Below, in pieces: positions 26,782 to 34,832 of a DNA stretch of 64,000 nucleotides. Numbering within the stretch: position 1 is the stretch's first letter; the number at the start of each line of letters is the position of its first letter. The notes beneath the pieces were generated by a model. It saw only the letters and a list, made by a program, of their open reading frames with translations. It was not told where the DNA came from and did no database searches. Both the position numbers and the translations under genes were made by a program. The DNA is from Aurantiacibacter poecillastricola (GTDB taxonomy: Bacteria; Pseudomonadota; Alphaproteobacteria; Sphingomonadales; Sphingomonadaceae), in the NCBI RefSeq assembly GCF_030730945.1, contig NZ_JAVAMS010000005.1, forward strand, positions 92,501-156,500, written 5' to 3'.

Positions 26782-27957
26782 TCAGCCGGTCACGTCGGCC
26801 AGGGCAGCGACGAAGGCGTCGATATTGCCCATTGTCAGGCCCGCCACGTTGATCCGGCCCGAGCCCGCCATGTAGACACCGTGGTCCTTGCGCAAGCGCT
26901 CGACCTGCTCCTTGCTGACGGGCAACATGGCGAACATGCCCTTCTGCGCGCCCAGCTTGGTGAGATCGACCGCGCCTGCCGTGCCCGCCTCGGCCAACTT
27001 CGCGCGCACCGCGCCGATCCGCTCGCGCATGCTGGCAAGCTCGTCCAACCAGTCTGCGGTGAGGTCCTCGTCTTCGAGGATCAGGCGCACGCTGGCACCG
27101 CCGTGGTCGGGCGGCATCGACCAGTTGGCTCGCGCGAGCGAGGCGGCGTTGGACATGATCCGAACCGTCTCGTCCGCGTTGGCACCCATCACGTAGAGGG
27201 CACCCACACGGTCGCGGTAGAGTCCGAAATTCTTGTCGCAGCTATAGGCCACCAGCGCCTCGGGCACACTGGCGATCACCTTGCGCACGCCGTAGGCATC
27301 CTCCTCCATGCCATCGCCGAGGCCCTGATAGGCAAGGTCGATGATGGGGAGCGCGCCCGTCTCGCCGAGAAGATCGGCGATCTCGTCCCATTGCTCGTTC
27401 GTATAATCGACGCCGGTGGGGTTGTGACAGGCGCCGTGCAGCAGCACCGCGTCGTCCTTGCCAGCCTTGCCCAGCGCCTCGCGCAGGGCGCCCATGTCGG
27501 CGCTGCCATCCTCACAGGCGTGGTCGAAAGTGACCGTCGTCACGCCGCAATCGTCGAGGATCTGCTTGTGGTTGGGCCAGCTCGGCACGCCCATCAGCAG
27601 GTTGCGAACGCCCGCCTTCTGCGCCAGCGCCACGGCAAGGCGCACCGCGCCCGTACCGCCCGGCGTCTGCATTCCGTCGATCCGTCCGTCGCGGTTGCCT
27701 GCATCGCCCAACACATGCGGCATAAGCGCGCGCACGAAGCCCATGTCGCCCTCGGGCCCGAGATAGGCCTTGGTGCCCTGCGTATCGACCAGCCGCTTCT
27801 CCGCCTGCTTGATCGCGCGGAATACCGGCGTGCCGCCATCGGCGGTGCGGTACACGCCTACGCCAAGGTCGATCTTGTCGGGACGCGTATCCGCCTCATA
27901 CATCTTGATGAGGGCAAGCAGGGCGTCGGCGGGCTGTTGGTCGAGTCTGTCGAGCAT
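26782..27957 (-). CDS. Aromatic/aspartate aminotransferase
   Basis: 391 residues, PLP fold type I, class I aminotransferase of the AspC/TyrB type. The substrate-binding Asn/PLP region shows CHNPTGVD, and the PLP lysine lies in YSCDKNFGLYRDRVG. It opens with MLDRLDQQPADALLALIKMYEAD. It exchanges amino groups between aromatic amino acids or aspartate and 2-oxoglutarate. No pathway partner genes are adjacent, so the physiological substrate is open. Confidence 0.92.
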   Translation of the reverse strand: MLDRLDQQPADALLALIKMYEADTRPDKIDLGVGVYRTADGGTPVFRAIKQAEKRLVDTQGTKAYLGPEGDMGFVRALMPHVLGDAGNRDGRIDGMQTPGGTGAVRLAVALAQKAGVRNLLMGVPSWPNHKQILDDCGVTTVTFDHACEDGSADMGALREALGKAGKDDAVLLHGACHNPTGVDYTNEQWDEIADLLGETGALPIIDLAYQGLGDGMEEDAYGVRKVIASVPEALVAYSCDKNFGLYRDRVGALYVMGANADETVRIMSNAASLARANWSMPPDHGGASVRLILEDEDLTADWLDELASMRERIGAVRAKLAEAGTAGAVDLTKLGAQKGMFAMLPVSKEQVERLRKDHGVYMAGSGRINVAGLTMGNIDAFVAALADVTG

Positions 27958-28044
27958 GGCGACCCCATGCCGCTCCGCAGCCTCACCTGCAAGAGCGCAG
28001 ATGCCGGATTTCCCGATTGCGTGCCCGGGTGCTGTCCAGCGGTC

Positions 28045-28872
28045 CTAGAAGGGCAGCCAGCGCTGCTTGCGCGAGAAGCGCATGTAGCCCGCATTGACGC
28101 CCAGACGCAGGCCTGCGCCAACGCGGATCGGGATCAGAACGACGTCGCCCTTGCGCACATAGCTGGCGTTGAAGCCGCCGACGAAATAGGCCTGCCCCTC
28201 CCCTGCCGGGAAGCGCTCGTACAGCTCGTCGGTATCGTGAAGGTTGTAGACAAGCACGAAGGTGTTGCCGGCATTGGCGCCCGCATCGAGGCCGATCGAG
28301 GGTCCGGTCCAGTAGACCGGCATGTTGCCTTCCACCTTGTGATACAGCGTTCCCGAGCCATAGCGCACGCCGAGAACGAACGCACCGCCACCTTCGCGCC
28401 CGACGATGTAGCCATTGGGTTCGCCCTGCTCGGAAAGGATGTCCTGGATCATGCGTGCAAGCCCCTCGGCGCCGCGACCGAACAGGCCTTCGGCTGCACC
28501 GATAAGATCGTCCTCGGCGTAGGTCGTGCTGGGATCGGCCGCGGCGACGGTGGCCTGTGTGCTTGGCCGGGGCGCGGTATCGGTCTGCGGAACGCTATCC
28601 ACATTATCGTAGCGGGAGTCCGGCTCAGTCTGCGAATAGGCGCCATCATAGGCAGAGCCGGTGTCGGGCTCGTCCCGGGCCGGCAGTTCGCCACCCTGCC
28701 CCGCGTCCGGCGTACCGAAGCCCGGCTGTGCGCTTTCCCCCGACCCGACAAGGTCGCCATCGATCGCCGCATCCGGATCGACCGTCTGGATACCCTGCGC
28801 GGCAGCAGGAAGCGCCAGCACCGCAAGAGCGGGAAGCAGTGCCGCAGCAAGATATTTTCGGATCGATTGCAT
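28045..28872 (-). CDS. DUF1134 (EipA-like) envelope protein
   Basis: 275 residues with signal peptide (LPALAVLALPAAAQ), a low-complexity Asp/Ser/Thr-rich spacer (about 30-115) and a C-terminal DUF1134 domain. The domain shows GYIVGREGGGAFVLGVRYGSG, YWTGPSIGLDAGANAG and YFVGGFNASYVRKGDVVLIP. Brucella EipA, of this family, is a periplasmic beta-barrel linked to envelope integrity. The ATG follows GGAGGAAAT. The longer spacer distinguishes it from compact homologues. Confidence 0.9.
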   Translation of the reverse strand: MQSIRKYLAAALLPALAVLALPAAAQGIQTVDPDAAIDGDLVGSGESAQPGFGTPDAGQGGELPARDEPDTGSAYDGAYSQTEPDSRYDNVDSVPQTDTAPRPSTQATVAAADPSTTYAEDDLIGAAEGLFGRGAEGLARMIQDILSEQGEPNGYIVGREGGGAFVLGVRYGSGTLYHKVEGNMPVYWTGPSIGLDAGANAGNTFVLVYNLHDTDELYERFPAGEGQAYFVGGFNASYVRKGDVVLIPIRVGAGLRLGVNAGYMRFSRKQRWLPF

Positions 28873-29108
28873 ATTTCCTCCGCATCGGCCCCGCTCGTGA
28901 AACGCAGGCGGGCCATATTGCCTGTCATTTGAGTCCCCCGCGGCTGAAGCGGCAATGAATAGGCGGCGAACCGAATCCGGAATACGGCGAGTCGAATCCG
29001 CAGGTCGCTCGCACGGCGCAAGTCGCGGGGCGAGGAGCAGAAACCCGAACGCGCCCCTTGATGCCCCCTGCCACCCTCGTTATAGCGCGCGTCTTGCCGC
29101 TTGGGTCC

Positions 29109-29200
29109 GGAGACGTGGGTGAGTGGCTGAAACCAGTTCCCTGCTAAGGAACCATACCCCTATCGGGGTATCGAGGGTTCGAATCCCTCCGTCTCCGCCA
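29109..29200 (+). tRNA. tRNA-Ser (anticodon GCT)
   Basis: 92 bases. The acceptor stem GGAGACG (29109-29115) pairs with CGTCTCC (29190-29196), followed by G and an encoded CCA. Anticodon GCT at 29143-29145 lies within CTGCTAA. A long variable arm (CCCCTATCGGGG) marks a class II serine tRNA, and GGTTCGAATCC is the T arm. Its 3' end is the integration site of the adjacent element. Confidence 0.96.
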
Positions 29201-29202
29201 CC
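29187..29202. repeat. attL-like 16-bp direct repeat in tRNA-Ser 3' end
   Basis: CTCCGTCTCCGCCACC covers the tRNA acceptor 3' strand and 2 bases beyond. An identical copy lies at 36310-36325, next to the integrase end of the element. This is the normal outcome of tyrosine-recombinase integration at a tRNA gene. Confidence 0.85.
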
Positions 29203-29328
29203 TGTCGCTGATTTTTTTAGTGTTTTTCGACCAAGCGGCATATGTTCCCATAAACGCTCCCCTATAGCCTTGTTGCTTGGTGCGAAGGATACTGGACGGC
29301 AAGGCCCGAATCATCGAAGGGATTGAGC

Positions 29329-29703
29329 ATGATGCGTTGTTTGCTTTTCCTCCCGATAATGCCGTTAGCGCTTTCCGCCTGCCAAGATGCCGACGCGCTT
29401 AGCCAACAGGACTTTGATCGGCTGGAAGCCAAAGTGACAGAACTTGAGAAAAGTGTTGGCGAATTGCAGGCCGAAGCCGCAATCGAAATTGAACCGGTCG
29501 AGCGCCAGCAAGCGCCTGAACCTACGCCAGATAGGTTCAGGCTCATCAATACGGCTTTTCAGAATGAACCGGATTTGCGCTATCGCACACGAGAGGAATG
29601 TGAGGCAGCGAAAGCCACTTTGTTAGAGGACTGGAGACTGGCAGACGAGCAAAGCCTCGCCTTAGTCACAAGCCGCCCGACCCCCTCCTGTCTCCCGATT
29701 TAG
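29329..29703 (+). CDS. Putative lipoprotein with coiled coil (element cargo)
   Basis: 124 residues. The signal and lipobox (PLALSAC) are followed by a short heptad-like stretch (QQDFDRLEAKVTELEKSVGELQAE) and a C-terminal region with two cysteines. Probably lipid-anchored in the envelope. It is the first gene inside the element after the tRNA. It is AT-richer than the flanking chromosome. Unknown function; as cargo it might act in surface exclusion, but there is no direct evidence. Confidence 0.55.
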   Translation: MMRCLLFLPIMPLALSACQDADALSQQDFDRLEAKVTELEKSVGELQAEAAIEIEPVERQQAPEPTPDRFRLINTAFQNEPDLRYRTREECEAAKATLLEDWRLADEQSLALVTSRPTPSCLPI

Positions 29704-29736
29704 GCTATTAGAGCTCAGGGGGAGCGACTATCCTAA

Positions 29737-30363
29737 CTATTCGCTATCCAACCGCATGAGCCGACTGGCAAGCAGAGCAAATTCCCGATTGGCGGCGTCC
29801 TCCAGTTCCCAATATTGCTCAAGGTGTCGGTCATAGGTCCGCTGCCACATTCCTTTAGGGCGGCTCGGGAAAGCTCCTAGCCCACGGTCGCTGCCTAGTT
29901 TCTTCTGAAGCCTAAACAGTCGCTCAAGGGGGCGGTCCCGCGCCGCTTCCCTTTGGCATTGATAGCCTAGTCGCCAAGCCTGTCGGGATGCGAAACGGTC
30001 GCCGCCAACCGGGAGGTAGAGCTTGCCGACTCGGATATGTCGGAAAGGGCAAATCATCCACCATCGTTTGCCACCGTAATTAGGAGTGGTGAAGCAGAGC
30101 CTCACTGTTTGCCGCACTTGCTCAGCTTCGGTTCCACTACCTCGCGTGTAAGACAGCTCCAGCCGCTCCGTTCCTGGCTCCGTCATTATCGTTTGATAGC
30201 CAATCGCGCCGGATGGCTCACCTCGGCACGTCCAGCGAATGCTACCAGCGCGATACGCACCATCGCAGGCAAATCCGCTACGAAACATCCATGCCAAGTC
30301 TATCGTCAGTGAAGCATCCACCGTTGGCCTGCCGCCATATCTGCCAGAGCCCCAGCCGCCCAT
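29737..30363 (-). CDS. Conserved unknown protein of integrative elements
   Basis: 208 residues, start at ATG behind GGGGGAGG. The N-terminus MGGWGSGRYGGRPTV is Gly-rich and very conserved among elements of this kind. A middle block with C and W (RLCFTTPNYGGKRWWMICP, then FRHIRVGKLYLP) suggests a compact metal-binding or nucleic-acid-binding fold. No characterised domain recognised. It lies one base after the HGGxSTG gene stop, so it is in the same operon. Confidence 0.6.
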   Translation of the reverse strand: MGGWGSGRYGGRPTVDASLTIDLAWMFRSGFACDGAYRAGSIRWTCRGEPSGAIGYQTIMTEPGTERLELSYTRGSGTEAEQVRQTVRLCFTTPNYGGKRWWMICPFRHIRVGKLYLPVGGDRFASRQAWRLGYQCQREAARDRPLERLFRLQKKLGSDRGLGAFPSRPKGMWQRTYDRHLEQYWELEDAANREFALLASRLMRLDSE

Positions 30364-30364
30364 T

Positions 30365-30679
30365 TCAACCTCCCCCGCGCTGAGGTGCGCGGCTAGATTT
30401 TCCTAAATCATTAGGCTTTTGCACCCGCCCATGGGGTTTGCCTTTTGTTGTGCCTTTTCCGTTGCGTGCTGATCGCCGTTTGCCCTTGGCAGTTCGTGGC
30501 CCGGTGGAAAGTCCACCATGCAGCTTGCATCGCCCGGACCGGTATAGATCGCGGCGCTTGCAAGGCGTCCCCGCGCGCGTGCGGGCACCGCAGGTCATAT
30601 CCCGGCATTCAGGCGGGAAGTCCCCGCCATAGTCAGACCATCGCTGCCAAAGCATTCGCTGTGCTTCCTCAGTCGCCAT
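30365..30679 (-). CDS. HGGxSTG-domain protein
   Basis: 104 residues, very basic. The core TCGARTRAGTPCKRRDLYRSGRCKLHGGLSTGPRT holds the C-C-C-H pattern and HGGLSTG motif of the HGGxSTG domain found in phages and integrative elements, probably a small zinc-binding nucleic-acid-binding fold. Role unknown. The Lys/Arg-rich C-terminal tail supports DNA or RNA binding. It is separated by an inverted repeat from the upstream replication operon. Confidence 0.65.
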   Translation of the reverse strand: MATEEAQRMLWQRWSDYGGDFPPECRDMTCGARTRAGTPCKRRDLYRSGRCKLHGGLSTGPRTAKGKRRSARNGKGTTKGKPHGRVQKPNDLGKSSRAPQRGGG

Positions 30680-30754
30680 AACGCTGCACCTTTAGATTGC
30701 CCGCACCTTCAAAATTTATCTCACCAACATTCATCCGCACCACGCCACCACCTC

Positions 30755-30772
30755 ACCCCCTTAAAAGGGGGT
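30755..30772. terminator. Perfect inverted repeat after the replication operon
   Basis: ACCCCCTT and AAGGGGGT form an 8-bp stem around AA, 20 bases past the AAA ATPase stop. CCACC/GGTGG flanks could extend it. It separates the replication operon from the HGGxSTG gene. There is no clear U-tract on the minus strand. Confidence 0.45.
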
Positions 30773-30791
30773 GGTGGTGTGGGCAGGTTCG

Positions 30792-32081
30792 TCACGGGTC
30801 CGCGCCAGCACTTTCCGCACTTTCCGCACCACACGTTGCGAGGTGCGGAGGGGGGCCTACTTCGCTGGCGTTAATCGGCTCGCCGACAATCACGAAGGGC
30901 ACGTCTCGGCCATTAATCGCGCGGTGCTCCACAGCTAGCGCGCCATTGCGCTTCCACGTCCGAATGATAGCCTTGATGCGTCCTTTGTCGGTTTCGGGAG
31001 ACAGGCTCGCCACGCTGGCGACAAGGTGGCCAACCCAATCCTTGGCTTGCACGTTGTCCCGCCAGTCACCAGCCGCAAGGCGTTGCTGAACGGTATAGAG
31101 GTGCCACGTTGTCAGCCCGTGGAACACGTCCGGCTTTTCCCATAGCGTAGCCACGCCAACAAAGTCGGACGGCTCTAGCCCTTCGCCATTATTAAGGCTC
31201 TGGCTTTCCAGCTTGATCCATGTAGCGGCATCGGGAGGCGCACGGTTGGCCTTGCCGGTGTCGATACGCACTAGCGAGCGGCGCGTTGTTATATCCGCAA
31301 TGCCCAGTTCCTCGGCTTCCTTGTCGCCTATAGGATTGAGCGGCAGCACGACGCGGGCAGCATCGCGCAATGCCACCGCGCCGCGCCCGTCCTCTGCCGT
31401 TACCTCGCGCCCGCCCAGCTTGCGAGTATGGTGCACCAGCACAACCGCGCAGCCGGTTTCCTGGGCCAGCCGCTTCCAACGCTTTGCGATGGCGTCGATT
31501 GCCTCGTTCGAGCTTTCACGCACGGCATGGCTCGAAACGAATGGATCGACGATCACCGTTGCAATGCTCCGTTCGCGGATCGTCGCTGCTAGCTGGGAAA
31601 AAACGTCCTCTTGCAGCGTGAATCCGTCCCGGTCCTCGCTTGCTGTGCAAAGCGGCTGGACCAGTCCGCTATCGAGGTGGAGCCGATCCCCGCAATCATC
31701 TGGGCCAATGCCATGATAGGCACAGGCTGCGGACAATTGCCGCTCAAGTTCTTCGGTGCCGTCCTCAAGGTTAAATATCCACACCGCTAGCGGGCCGCGA
31801 TGCAACGGCTTGCCCAAGAGCGGCTGTCCGCTGGCGAGGCAAAGCGCAATCGTGTTGCCGATCGTGCTCTTGCCGGTGCCGCCCGGTGCAATGATCGCGG
31901 TAACTTCGCCGCGCAGCAGCCAATGGCCCATGAGCCATTGCCGCCGTGGCAACGAAGCGGGATCGGGCCAGCGGTAAGGTGTGGCGCGCAATGCGGAATG
32001 CTCGTTGATACGCGCTGCCGCTTCGTCCGGCTGGAGCGCGGCAAAGTCCATCGGTTGGGGTGAGGTTGCTGCCATCGTCAT
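30792..32081 (-). CDS. RepA-like AAA ATPase/helicase of the element
   Basis: 429 residues from ATG 32081, which overlaps the primase stop (ATGA). RecA-like fold with Walker A APGGTGKSTIGN, Walker B IATVIVDPFVSSH and a VVLVHHTRK segment, as in RepA/KaiC-like replicative helicases of plasmids and satellites. Its C-terminal ~130 residues look like a helical DNA-binding domain. With the Toprim protein upstream it should form the replication module. A longer ORF start (32165) lies inside the primase and is rejected. Confidence 0.85.
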   Translation of the reverse strand: MTMAATSPQPMDFAALQPDEAAARINEHSALRATPYRWPDPASLPRRQWLMGHWLLRGEVTAIIAPGGTGKSTIGNTIALCLASGQPLLGKPLHRGPLAVWIFNLEDGTEELERQLSAACAYHGIGPDDCGDRLHLDSGLVQPLCTASEDRDGFTLQEDVFSQLAATIRERSIATVIVDPFVSSHAVRESSNEAIDAIAKRWKRLAQETGCAVVLVHHTRKLGGREVTAEDGRGAVALRDAARVVLPLNPIGDKEAEELGIADITTRRSLVRIDTGKANRAPPDAATWIKLESQSLNNGEGLEPSDFVGVATLWEKPDVFHGLTTWHLYTVQQRLAAGDWRDNVQAKDWVGHLVASVASLSPETDKGRIKAIIRTWKRNGALAVEHRAINGRDVPFVIVGEPINASEVGPPPHLATCGAESAESAGADP

Positions 32082-32998
32082 TCCCCCAGCCTTGCCGCTT
32101 CGATGCGCCCGGCAACATCGCCACGCGGGATGTCTGCAAAATCGGCACTGGAGTCCGCTAAGCACGTTTCCGGCCTCGGGGTAGCCATAACCCCGCCAAC
32201 GGCCTCAGCGGCCCTTATGGCGGCTTCCAGCCCAATATTCTTGCCAAGGTGGCGATCATCGTCCGCTGCTACGATCAGTTCGCGGCTGGGGAACAGTTTG
32301 CGCACTGCGCGTGCCACGGTTTCGAGATTGCGCGCAGACATGGCAGCGACAACGCCAAAGCCGGTTGACGAGTGAACAGCCGCCATTGTGGCAAAGCCTT
32401 CCCCGATCACCAACGGACCAGCCGATGGCTTCCCGTCATGCATATGCACGCCATGGGGCCAGAACAGGCCAGCCGTGCGAGCGTCCTTGCCGAACAGCTT
32501 GAAACCATCGGGCCGGATGCGCTGCACATTCCATAGGCGGAAGCCGGGATCGACCATCGGCACCAGCAAATCGCGTCCCGCTTGCCGAATGCCGAACGTC
32601 TCCAGTCCCTTGGCCACAAGATAGGGGTGCGCAGGATCGGCGCGGCTAGCATCGCGCCATAGGTCCGCTGCGCACCGCGCCGCCGCTTCCTCAGCCGCTA
32701 GCCGTTCACGCTTCCGGGCAAGGTCGGCCTGCCGGATCGACCGCCGTTCCGCCGCCGTCAATGCGCGCCCGCTCTCCGCCTCTAGAAACCCGTCTGCGCG
32801 CAGCATTTCCTTGACCGCCAGCGCATCGGCCCGAGTGCCGTTATAGCAGGCGACAAGGCACCCATCGGGAGCTTGCGCGCAGGACTTGATTGCAGTCCCC
32901 CGGTCGCGGGCAGAATGGCCCGGCGTCGGGATCAGCGCGTTGCCCTTGCACACCTTGCCGCCGTAGTGGCGGGCTATCGCTTCTATATCGACTAACAC
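32078..32998 (-). CDS. Toprim-domain primase-like protein
   Basis: 306 residues. An N-terminal segment with two Cys (SCAQAPDGCLVACYNG) resembles the DUF7146 zinc-like module, followed by a helical linker (AERRSIRQADLARKRERLA). The Toprim fold covers about 190-290, with LVIGEGFATMAA giving the Glu and LIVAADDDRHLG the DxD. It synthesises primers or supports replication of the element. It overlaps genes on both sides (wHTH by 7 bases, AAA ATPase by 4). Confidence 0.82.
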   Translation of the reverse strand: MLVDIEAIARHYGGKVCKGNALIPTPGHSARDRGTAIKSCAQAPDGCLVACYNGTRADALAVKEMLRADGFLEAESGRALTAAERRSIRQADLARKRERLAAEEAAARCAADLWRDASRADPAHPYLVAKGLETFGIRQAGRDLLVPMVDPGFRLWNVQRIRPDGFKLFGKDARTAGLFWPHGVHMHDGKPSAGPLVIGEGFATMAAVHSSTGFGVVAAMSARNLETVARAVRKLFPSRELIVAADDDRHLGKNIGLEAAIRAAEAVGGVMATPRPETCLADSSADFADIPRGDVAGRIEAARLGE

Positions 32999-33306
32999 AG
33001 CGCGGCCCTCCCCTTTTCGGTAAGCCTGAGCACGGAAGCGCTCTTGCCGCTGGGATTGCGCCGCCGCGCGCCGGTCGGTTCGATCAAGCCCATGGCCCGC
33101 AGTTCCGAAAAACGCGGCTGGAGCGATTCTCTCGTAACACCGGAAATTGCCACGGCCTCCAATGGTGTCGCCTCTCCCAGCCGAGCTAGCGAGCGCATGG
33201 CGATGCGGCGAAGGTGCGAGACGGTCGGGGCGATAGCCTCGGCAGCATCCTGGCTCGTTCCGTCCAGTCCCTTCGAACCGGGAATGTTGGGATAGCGATC
33301 ATCCAT
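32992..33306 (-). CDS. Winged-helix DNA-binding protein (MarR-like)
   Basis: 104 residues from ATG 33306. ATPLEAVAISGVTRESLQPRFSELRAMGLIEPTG forms a winged helix-turn-helix, with an RLTEKGRAAL C-terminal end typical of replication-initiator-like or MarR-like regulators. It overlaps the primase start and the stop of the preceding small ORF, so it is part of a tightly packed operon. Likely a regulator or initiator accessory protein of the element. Confidence 0.7.
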   Translation of the reverse strand: MDDRYPNIPGSKGLDGTSQDAAEAIAPTVSHLRRIAMRSLARLGEATPLEAVAISGVTRESLQPRFSELRAMGLIEPTGARRRNPSGKSASVLRLTEKGRAALC

Positions 33307-33484
33307 GCGTGCCTCCACAGAAAGCGAGCGCGGCGATCATCGCGGCCATTTCTGGTCGGACGTGATGCGCTGCAATCAGGAATTGCGATTGGATTGTGCC
33401 AACGCTAGAGGGGGAAAGCGACAGGCCCGCAAAGCTATCGCGCGAAGCCCCGGTGCCCGCCGGGGTTTTGCTTTTGTGAGGCAT
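33299..33484 (-). CDS. Small protein between AlpA-like factor and winged-helix gene
   Basis: 61 residues. ATG 33484 lies 4 bases after the stop of the AlpA-like gene, and the stop overlaps the start of the winged-helix gene, so it fits the operon perfectly. Its C-terminal half (RPEMAAMIAALAFCGG) has a regular helical pattern; the N-terminal half is Ser/Gly/Lys-rich. No family recognised. Operon position is the main support. Confidence 0.5.
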   Translation of the reverse strand: MPHKSKTPAGTGASRDSFAGLSLSPSSVGTIQSQFLIAAHHVRPEMAAMIAALAFCGGTHG

Positions 33485-33487
33485 TAC

Positions 33488-33676
33488 TCATGCCTCCCCT
33501 GCGATAAATGCGTGCAAGCTCTCTGCCGGTATCACCGTGCGCCCGCCTATCCGGTGTGCGAGCAATCGCCCCGCTGCAATATGCGAATAGATGGTGGTGC
33601 GGCCCAAGCTAGAAGCCATGCAGGCCTCTTTGATCGAATATGAGATTTTGGGGGGATAGTTTGTGTCGGCTTTCAT
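33488..33676 (-). CDS. AlpA-like excisionase/HTH regulator
   Basis: 62 residues from ATG 33676, behind GAGGAAG. YSIKEACMASSLGRTTIYSHIAAGRLLAHRIGGRTVIP is a MerR/AlpA-type winged helix domain, used in excisionases and in regulators of P4-family integrases. The longer frame (33754) has no ribosome site. It is first gene of the replication operon and probably controls excision or the integrase. Confidence 0.75.
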   Translation of the reverse strand: MKADTNYPPKISYSIKEACMASSLGRTTIYSHIAAGRLLAHRIGGRTVIPAESLHAFIAGEA

Positions 33677-33759
33677 TGAACTTCCTCGTTTGCTTGTGAA
33701 CGAGAAAGTGCGCGCTGCGGCGGTGTCGATCAGCCCATTTCTATCGCCTAACAATAGGT

Positions 33760-34356
33760 CTATCGCTGTGAGGAAGCATTACCCCTTTTTTTTCGACCTT
33801 TTTTCTTCCGCTCAGCCTCGATGTGGGAATGGTGAAAAACGTTCGCCAGCATATCCCCGGTTAAGTAAGGAGAGACCTTTGGCTCGGCCAAGACTTTGGC
33901 AACATAAGCACGACATCGCCGCGAATAGGTGAGTGCATCGCGGCATTTCTCATACGAAGCTCCAAACTCCGCCTCAGCCAAAGGAAGCGCGTCTTTGCGC
34001 TTCATGCCTTCCGCTATGCGCACATCGACCCACTCCCCAATCTCTACCCACTTTTCGCGCGCTGCGACCGCTCGGAAACGATCTATGTTTTCGCCGCCTC
34101 CGATTAGGTCTAAGTGGGTTCCATCGACTGTTTCGCTTTCGATGGCTTCGGCCATTACCTCCCGGACGGCTGGGTGAATCGGCTCCTCGGAACGCAGAAG
34201 GGAAACTAAGTCTTTTCTCCAGTCGGCGGTAAAGCCTCTAAGTGCGAAGAAGGCGCGCCGATTGAATGGAGATTCTTCCTCAAATCGTTCGATCAAAGCG
34301 TCCGCAACATCATCCTGATTTACTCGGGCCAATTCCGCCTCCCTAGCGGCTCCCAT
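33760..34356 (-). CDS. Unknown protein with basic C-terminal tail (element cargo)
   Basis: 198 residues. An acidic helical N-terminal half (DDVADALIERFEEE) is followed by a region with many Arg/Lys and a C-terminal tail rich in Lys/Arg (AERKKKGRKKRG), suggesting nucleic-acid or membrane contact. ATG 34356 opens the frame. No family recognised. It lies upstream of the AlpA-like gene on the same strand, which might make it a regulator or cargo protein. Composition is AT-richer than the host genes. Confidence 0.5.
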   Translation of the reverse strand: MGAAREAELARVNQDDVADALIERFEEESPFNRRAFFALRGFTADWRKDLVSLLRSEEPIHPAVREVMAEAIESETVDGTHLDLIGGGENIDRFRAVAAREKWVEIGEWVDVRIAEGMKRKDALPLAEAEFGASYEKCRDALTYSRRCRAYVAKVLAEPKVSPYLTGDMLANVFHHSHIEAERKKKGRKKRGNASSQR

Positions 34357-34474
34357 TAAGAAAGCGGGGAAGCGCGTGGGATGCGCGCTTGTCGGCTGGC
34401 CAGCCTATCCCCGCCAGCACTATTGCGTGCGGAGCTTGGCCAGACAATAAAGCGAAGAAACAAAGGGGGGGAAA

Positions 34475-34816
34475 TTGAAGTTAGGAATTTTCGGACGCGC
34501 GATTGTAGCAGCCTCAACGCTATGGATGATCGGAGGCACGGCTTTTTATGCCTCCGAGCAGTACGCCGCTGCGAGTCGCCTCGCCCAAGGGCATTATAAT
34601 GAATGCTTAGATAGCGACCTCGATGCGAATTTTTGTAGCGATCAGCGAGATATTATACTGACCGCTCACACCGACCATCTCGATGGTGGATTGATAGGCT
34701 GGGCCGCAGTCCAAGCGGGTGTCTATTTAGCAATAGGACTGATTGTTTTCCTTACGCTTTATGGTGCGCTGAAATGGGTTCTAGCCGGTGCCCATTCCCA
34801 GACGAACAAAAGTTGA
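34475..34816 (+). CDS. Small two-helix membrane protein (element cargo)
   Basis: 113 residues from TTG 34475 behind a G-run ribosome site (GGGGGGGAAA). There is a hydrophobic N-terminal helix (IVAASTLWMIGGTAFYA), a loop with two Cys, and a second helix (YLAIGLIVFLTLYGALKW). It is oriented opposite to its neighbours. Unknown function; phage-satellite membrane proteins of this size sometimes act in exclusion or lysis, but nothing here proves it. Confidence 0.5.
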   Translation: MKLGIFGRAIVAASTLWMIGGTAFYASEQYAAASRLAQGHYNECLDSDLDANFCSDQRDIILTAHTDHLDGGLIGWAAVQAGVYLAIGLIVFLTLYGALKWVLAGAHSQTNKS

Positions 34817-34832
34817 TGCTTCCAAACTGCAC

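Noticed and set aside
26725..28932. 735-residue plus-strand frame over the aminotransferase and DUF1134 genes
   Set aside because: It runs opposite two recognised genes, has no recognisable domain and reads as His/Arg/Ala shadow sequence.
30755..30780. GGTGGTGG and CACCACC repeats considered as a CRISPR or iteron array
   Set aside because: Only one inverted repeat with short slippage-like units and no regular spacers.
33448..33477. CCCCGG...CCGGGG followed by TTTT as a plus-strand terminator
   Set aside because: No plus-strand gene is upstream; it lies within a minus-strand small ORF, so it is likely coding.
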